This document shows, in pieces, positions 60,531-64,000 of a stretch of DNA of 64,000 bases. This stretch comes from Saururus chinensis (Eukaryota > Streptophyta > Magnoliopsida > Piperales > Saururaceae). Below the pieces are notes generated by a model. It saw only the letters and a program-made list of their open reading frames with translations. It had not been told where the DNA came from and ran no database searches. A program made the translations under genes and the position numbers. Position 1 is the first letter of the stretch. Each line of letters begins with the position of its first letter. Location of the stretch: contig CP141150.1 in assembly GCA_035235625.1 (NCBI GenBank), positions 6,882,001-6,946,000 of the forward strand. The letters run 5' to 3'.

Positions 60531-62225
60531 CCAACATACTTACAACCAACATGCATGTCATATGCATTTCAACATACCATATAATCATGCGTACATGTAC
60601 ATCATGCAACCGGATCGTTACTTAACATCCAAAGCATGGAATCATACAATCTTAGCATGCTACTACTCATTCAAAGCATGTTATCATGAATTTACGAGTT
60701 CAAAGCTCCCCTACCTCGTAATCATGACGTTTGATAGCGAGCATACGACGGTGGCAGCGTCGGCGGCGGAGTTGGTGGTCAAAACCGTTGCTTGGCTGAG
60801 AGAGCTGCTGTCCCGAGGGTTTTAGGAAGCACCGGAACTAGTCACAGCCAAACAGGGTGTCAGAAATCAATGTGGTAAAACCCGCGATCCACGGTGGCAC
60901 ACTAGGGCGGCCGGGAGAAATATCATGCCAACATAAGTGGCGGTGCGACCAGAAGTCGAGGGTGTACTCACTGAAGATCGGCCGAGATGTGCTCAGCCGA
61001 CCACAAGACGTTAAAATTGGCCGTGGACAGCACCCAACGGCAACGATTTTGGTCAACAAAGGCCCACATAAGGGCGGAGAGTGTGTGGCAATGCTTGAGG
61101 ACAAAGGAGAGGTGGAGGACGGCTCTGTGTCAACTCCATTCAGTGGCAAAGCCAACCGATGGTCAGGCGGCACGAATGTGGCGCCTAAACCCAGAAGCAC
61201 ACACGTGGCCACATGCACATGCGACCCAAGGGGGCGGGGGAGAGGCTGAAAGGAGGCGACCCAAGGTCCACAAAAGCCAACAGGACTAAGGCCCTAGTTG
61301 TGGCCAATCTAAGTGGCGACATCGCCGATCACCACCCACAACCAATACCCATGGTGCGGGTGGTTGTGCATCTCCCACGGTATAGGGCAATGACAAGCAG
61401 CTCATTCCGAGCAGAGTGTATAATCGGGCCAATCGGGGCTGGCCCTCACTATCGCCGAGCCGGGGCAGAGCCCCCAATGGCCAAATGGTCCACAGCTCAC
61501 CGATGCCAATGACCCGAGACGCACCCAAAGCGTCTAATCGGGCAGGGTCGGAAACGACAAACCCCTACCAACACTGGGTCGAGGTAGGCTAGATGGAGTC
61601 ATACTGGTGACCGGACAATGACCGAAAACACACCGGCGTCCAAAAAATTGATGGAATAGTAGAACAAAACCCAACCAAAGTGCCGGTAGCTCACCATGGA
61701 GTGCACAAAGCGTGGCGGTGGCTCTAGCCAGCGCCTATGGGTTCCTAGCGACCAACTAAACATAAGTCTAGTTGAGAGCGGCTGCAAACGATGTCAAAAT
61801 CGTACACCCACAGTTCAAAAACCAGATTGAAGGAGAGAAAAACTCGAAAAAAGGTTCGGTACCTCGTGGAGGAGCGAAGAGGCCATGGCGGCAGTCATAG
61901 CCGGTGTCTACGGACTCATGGCGGTGAGGCAAGGAGGATCCTGACAAGAATCAGCAAAATCCGAGGACGGAGGAGGGAGAACGGAGCGACCAATATGCCC
62001 TCGGGTTTTCTCACAAAACCACTGGATGCGAAAAAGTTTCTGGGGGTCAAAACTTATGAAATCCAGTGGATGGATTTCATATTTATAATAAACTTTTTAA
62101 TTTTTATATTTATGTCCCTAATATGCGTTCACCCACCGGTTACGCATTGTAGCTCCAAAATTCATGCTGTAAGCGCGCAGCGAGGCCTGCGGCCTACGAC
62201 TAAGCCCCACACCCAACTCTATGGG

Positions 62226-62253
62226 TATAAATACGGGGTATATATATAAATAT
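62226..62253 (+). promoter_or_regulatory. LTR promoter TATA region
   Basis: TATAAATA followed by TATATATATAAATA, preceded by a GC-rich U3 (60700-62200). This is the position expected for a retrotransposon promoter close to the 3' end of the LTR. Confidence 0.5.
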
Positions 62254-63169
62254 GAATACGCTGTAGCGTCACATTTTCCCGCCAAAAATAACTAAAAAAA
62301 TAACAAGAAAATCCCAAAAAATCGTAGAAAAATCAGGGACCTTACAGGTAGCAAATTAATTCTAAAAATTCACCGCCAAATGTGAATTACATTTGGTAAG
62401 AGAATTTTTCAGAATAAATTCAAATGTTGCGTCAAACCCAGTTTTAAAACTTTAAATTAATATAACTCTCTCTCGAACTCAAATATGCACGTTCTTGGTA
62501 CTATTACACTTCTAAATTCGAGCTCTATCAAACAAGTTCCCACAAGCGTAAGTAATTTTGAATTTTCAAAGTGGGCCCTACCTATATTGCAGGTTTTTCG
62601 AGGCTCAAATCAATATGAGATAATTATTGTAAAATAATAGAATATGTAATTTTCAAAATGGTGACTAGGAGACTGAGTCGACTGAATCACCGTATGGCCG
62701 ATTCAGGCTTGAAACAACATGAATTAACTTCAGGGCTGAATTTTTAATTCTGCACAACTTCTACACACAAACAGGATTCTAAAAATTCAAGCCTTGATTG
62801 AGGCTGAATCAACTGAATCTTCCAAAAATTTAGTATCCAAACATCCCCTTAGTCTAATAGAGATGCTCTTTAGTGACAATTGCTAATAGGCTTGAATATG
62901 GAAAAAAATTACACAATTTACGATGTTTAGTAAAGAGAGTCGCAAATAGTTTAATAAATCGCAATGCTGAATTGTAATGGTCGCAATATAGTACACTATT
63001 TGCGACGCTCTTTACTGAGTGTTGTAAATAGTGCAACTTTTTTTAAAATATACAAGCCTATTAGCGACGTTTAGTAAAGCGCATCGCTATTAGACTAAGT
63101 ATTGGCGACACAAACTAAAGCGTCGCTGTGCTGAGTGTCGCTAATAGGCTTATTTTAAAAAAACGATTA

Positions 63170-63750
63170 TTTTTTGCCATCTCTCCTCTCTCTACCTTCT
63201 CTCTCCTCTCTCTACCCTCTCTCTCTGTACCCTCTCTCCTCACTCTCTGTACCCTCTCTCTCATTCTCCTCTCTCTCTCTCCTCACTCTCTCTCTCCTCT
63301 CTCTACACACTCTCTCTCTTCACTCTCTACCCTCTCTCTCATTCACCTCTCTCTCTCTCCTCACCCTCTCTCCTCCCTCTTCCCTCTCTATCTGTTCACT
63401 CTCTCTCTACACTCTCTTTCCTTGCTCTCTCTTCTCTCTTTCCTCTTCTTCTGCCTCTCTCCTCTCTCACTCTCCTCTCTCTATCTCCTCACTCACACTC
63501 TCTCTTATCTCTCTCTCCTCTCTCTACACTCTCTCTACCGTCTCCCTCTCTCTACCCTCTCTCTCTTTCTCCTCTCTCTTCACTCTCTCTCTCCTCACCC
63601 TCTCTCATCCCTCTCTCCTCTCTCTACCATCTCTCTCTACACTTCTCTCTCTGCCCTCTCTCCTCTCTCTCTCTTCACACACTCTCTCTACCTCTCTTTT
63701 TCTTCACAATCACTCTCGCTCTCCTCTATCTTCTTTCCTCTCTCTACTTT
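63170..63750. repeat. CT-rich low-complexity block
   Basis: (CTCTCTCTC)n interrupted by TACC, ACAC and ATTC; the complement of the GA-rich blocks at 55.5-57.7 kb. Long Ser/Leu-only reading frames here are an artefact of the repeat. Confidence 0.95.
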
Positions 63751-63830
63751 AATGCTTATTGCGACATTTATATGAAAATGTTGCAATAGCTCTATTTTGA
63801 TAAGCATCGCAAAATGAAATTAAACGTAGG

Positions 63831-64000
63831 CAAAATTGATCGTGTTTCTTCCCACGAGCAGCCGAGCAAAATTTTTGCTCAACTGTGTTTCTTTGCATTT
63901 AATGTAACAAATCATTTTTCGATTACGTCTAACCAAGAGGATTTCAAAGGTTGAAACATCTGTATATGAGTAGAGCTCAAAGAAACGAGCGTAACGATTC
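63831..64000. other. End of window, nothing recognised
   Basis: The subterminal repeats stop near 63815; what follows has no recognised motif. It may be the CACTA interior or a new insertion. Confidence 0.4.

Larger units (their letters stand above)
57875..62346 (+). mobile_element. 4.47-kb solo LTR with 5-bp target duplication
   Basis: It starts TGTAACGCCCAAGATTTTTT and ends AGGGACCTTACA, and GGTAG flanks both sides (57870-57874, 62347-62351). No second LTR, gag, protease, reverse transcriptase or integrase motif lies inside, so this is one long LTR left after recombination. A TATA box (TATAAATA, 62226-62233) sits about 115 bp from the right end, giving a very long U3. The length and TGTAACGCCC start suggest a Ty3/gypsy chromovirus of the Tekay/Del type, but with no coding part this is inference. 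Confidence 0.8.
57826..62850. mobile_element. hAT-like MITE split by a solo LTR
   Basis: The left piece 57826-57874 (GGGTCGTTTTGGTACTGAAT) and the right piece 62352-62850, ending TTTAGTATCCAAACATCCCC, are the two parts of one MITE of the 11.7/40.3-kb family. The LTR at 57875-62346 separates them. The MITE itself lies between CACTA subterminal repeats, so the nesting order is CACTA, then MITE, then LTR. Confidence 0.75.
54692..63830. mobile_element. Large compound CACTA-type element (right end not seen)
   Basis: It opens at 54692 with CACTACAACAAAATATACTA. 54700-55330 is packed with subterminal repeats of the TTAGCGATGCTT / AGCGTCGCTAATAG type in both orientations; these return at 57040-57120, 57740-57825, 62855-63160 and 63755-63815. 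Between them lie GA-rich blocks (plus strand) to 57720 and a CT-rich block at 63170-63750. No transposase is present. A closing TTTTGTTGTAGTG is not found before the window ends, so the right limit is approximate. Confidence 0.7.

Noticed and set aside
60857-61528. Overlapping frames of 80-130 codons in GC-rich DNA
   Set aside because: They lie in the U3 part of the solo LTR, overlap on both strands and show no retrotransposon or other domain.

Overview
The window is plant nuclear DNA. It shows spliced genes with GT-AG introns, plant-specific protein families (class III peroxidase, UPF0496, PPR), Stowaway, hAT and CACTA elements and retrotransposon debris, all in AT-rich intergenic sequence. 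It is an angiosperm. The sharply GC-rich coding sequence at 20.3 kb and the style of the repeats would fit a magnoliid or a non-grass monocot, but that is a guess. I see no tRNA, rRNA or CRISPR array, and nothing bacterial.

Five protein-coding genes can be rebuilt with consistent splice phases. (1) A two-exon UPF0496 (DUF677) membrane protein of 373 aa, 9149-10707 (+). (2) A six-exon Abitram (FAM206) homologue, 13477-15115 (-). (3) A single-exon DUF1279 (FAM210-like) small membrane protein of 129 aa, 20281-20670 (+). (4) A seven-coding-exon giant E2 ubiquitin-conjugating enzyme of the UBE2O / plant UBC23 type, 1154 aa, 30068-35565 (-), with two further leader exons and a 73-codon upstream ORF. 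(5) A four-exon secreted class III peroxidase closest to PER64, 317 aa, 42853-44109 (-), whose third intron has a GC donor. They are unrelated in function and do not form a cluster.

The rest is mostly mobile DNA. 2.7-7.2 kb holds a decayed CACTA element with a tnp2 transposase and one terminal CACTACAACAAAA repeat. 11.7-12.3 and 40.3-41.6 kb are two copies of one hAT-like MITE family, and a third, at 57.8-62.85 kb, is split by a 4.47-kb solo LTR. 27.6-28.7 kb is a TIR element with an 8-bp target duplication that carries a broken PPR gene fragment. 37.4-39.8 kb is a tandem duplication in which only one copy has taken two hAT MITEs, leaving a visible empty site. 48.4-51.7 kb is a decayed autonomous hAT element (TTF zinc finger, DUF4371 and dimerisation region). 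54.7 kb to about 63.8 kb is a large compound CACTA-type structure of AGCGACGCT-type subterminal repeats and GA/CT-rich blocks.

I found no convincing new biochemical system. The best leads are the GC-AG intron in the peroxidase, the gene-carrying TIR element, the nested solo LTR, the arrays of palindromic units at 24.5 and 38.4 kb, the long foldback at 45.1 kb and the uORF of the E2 gene.
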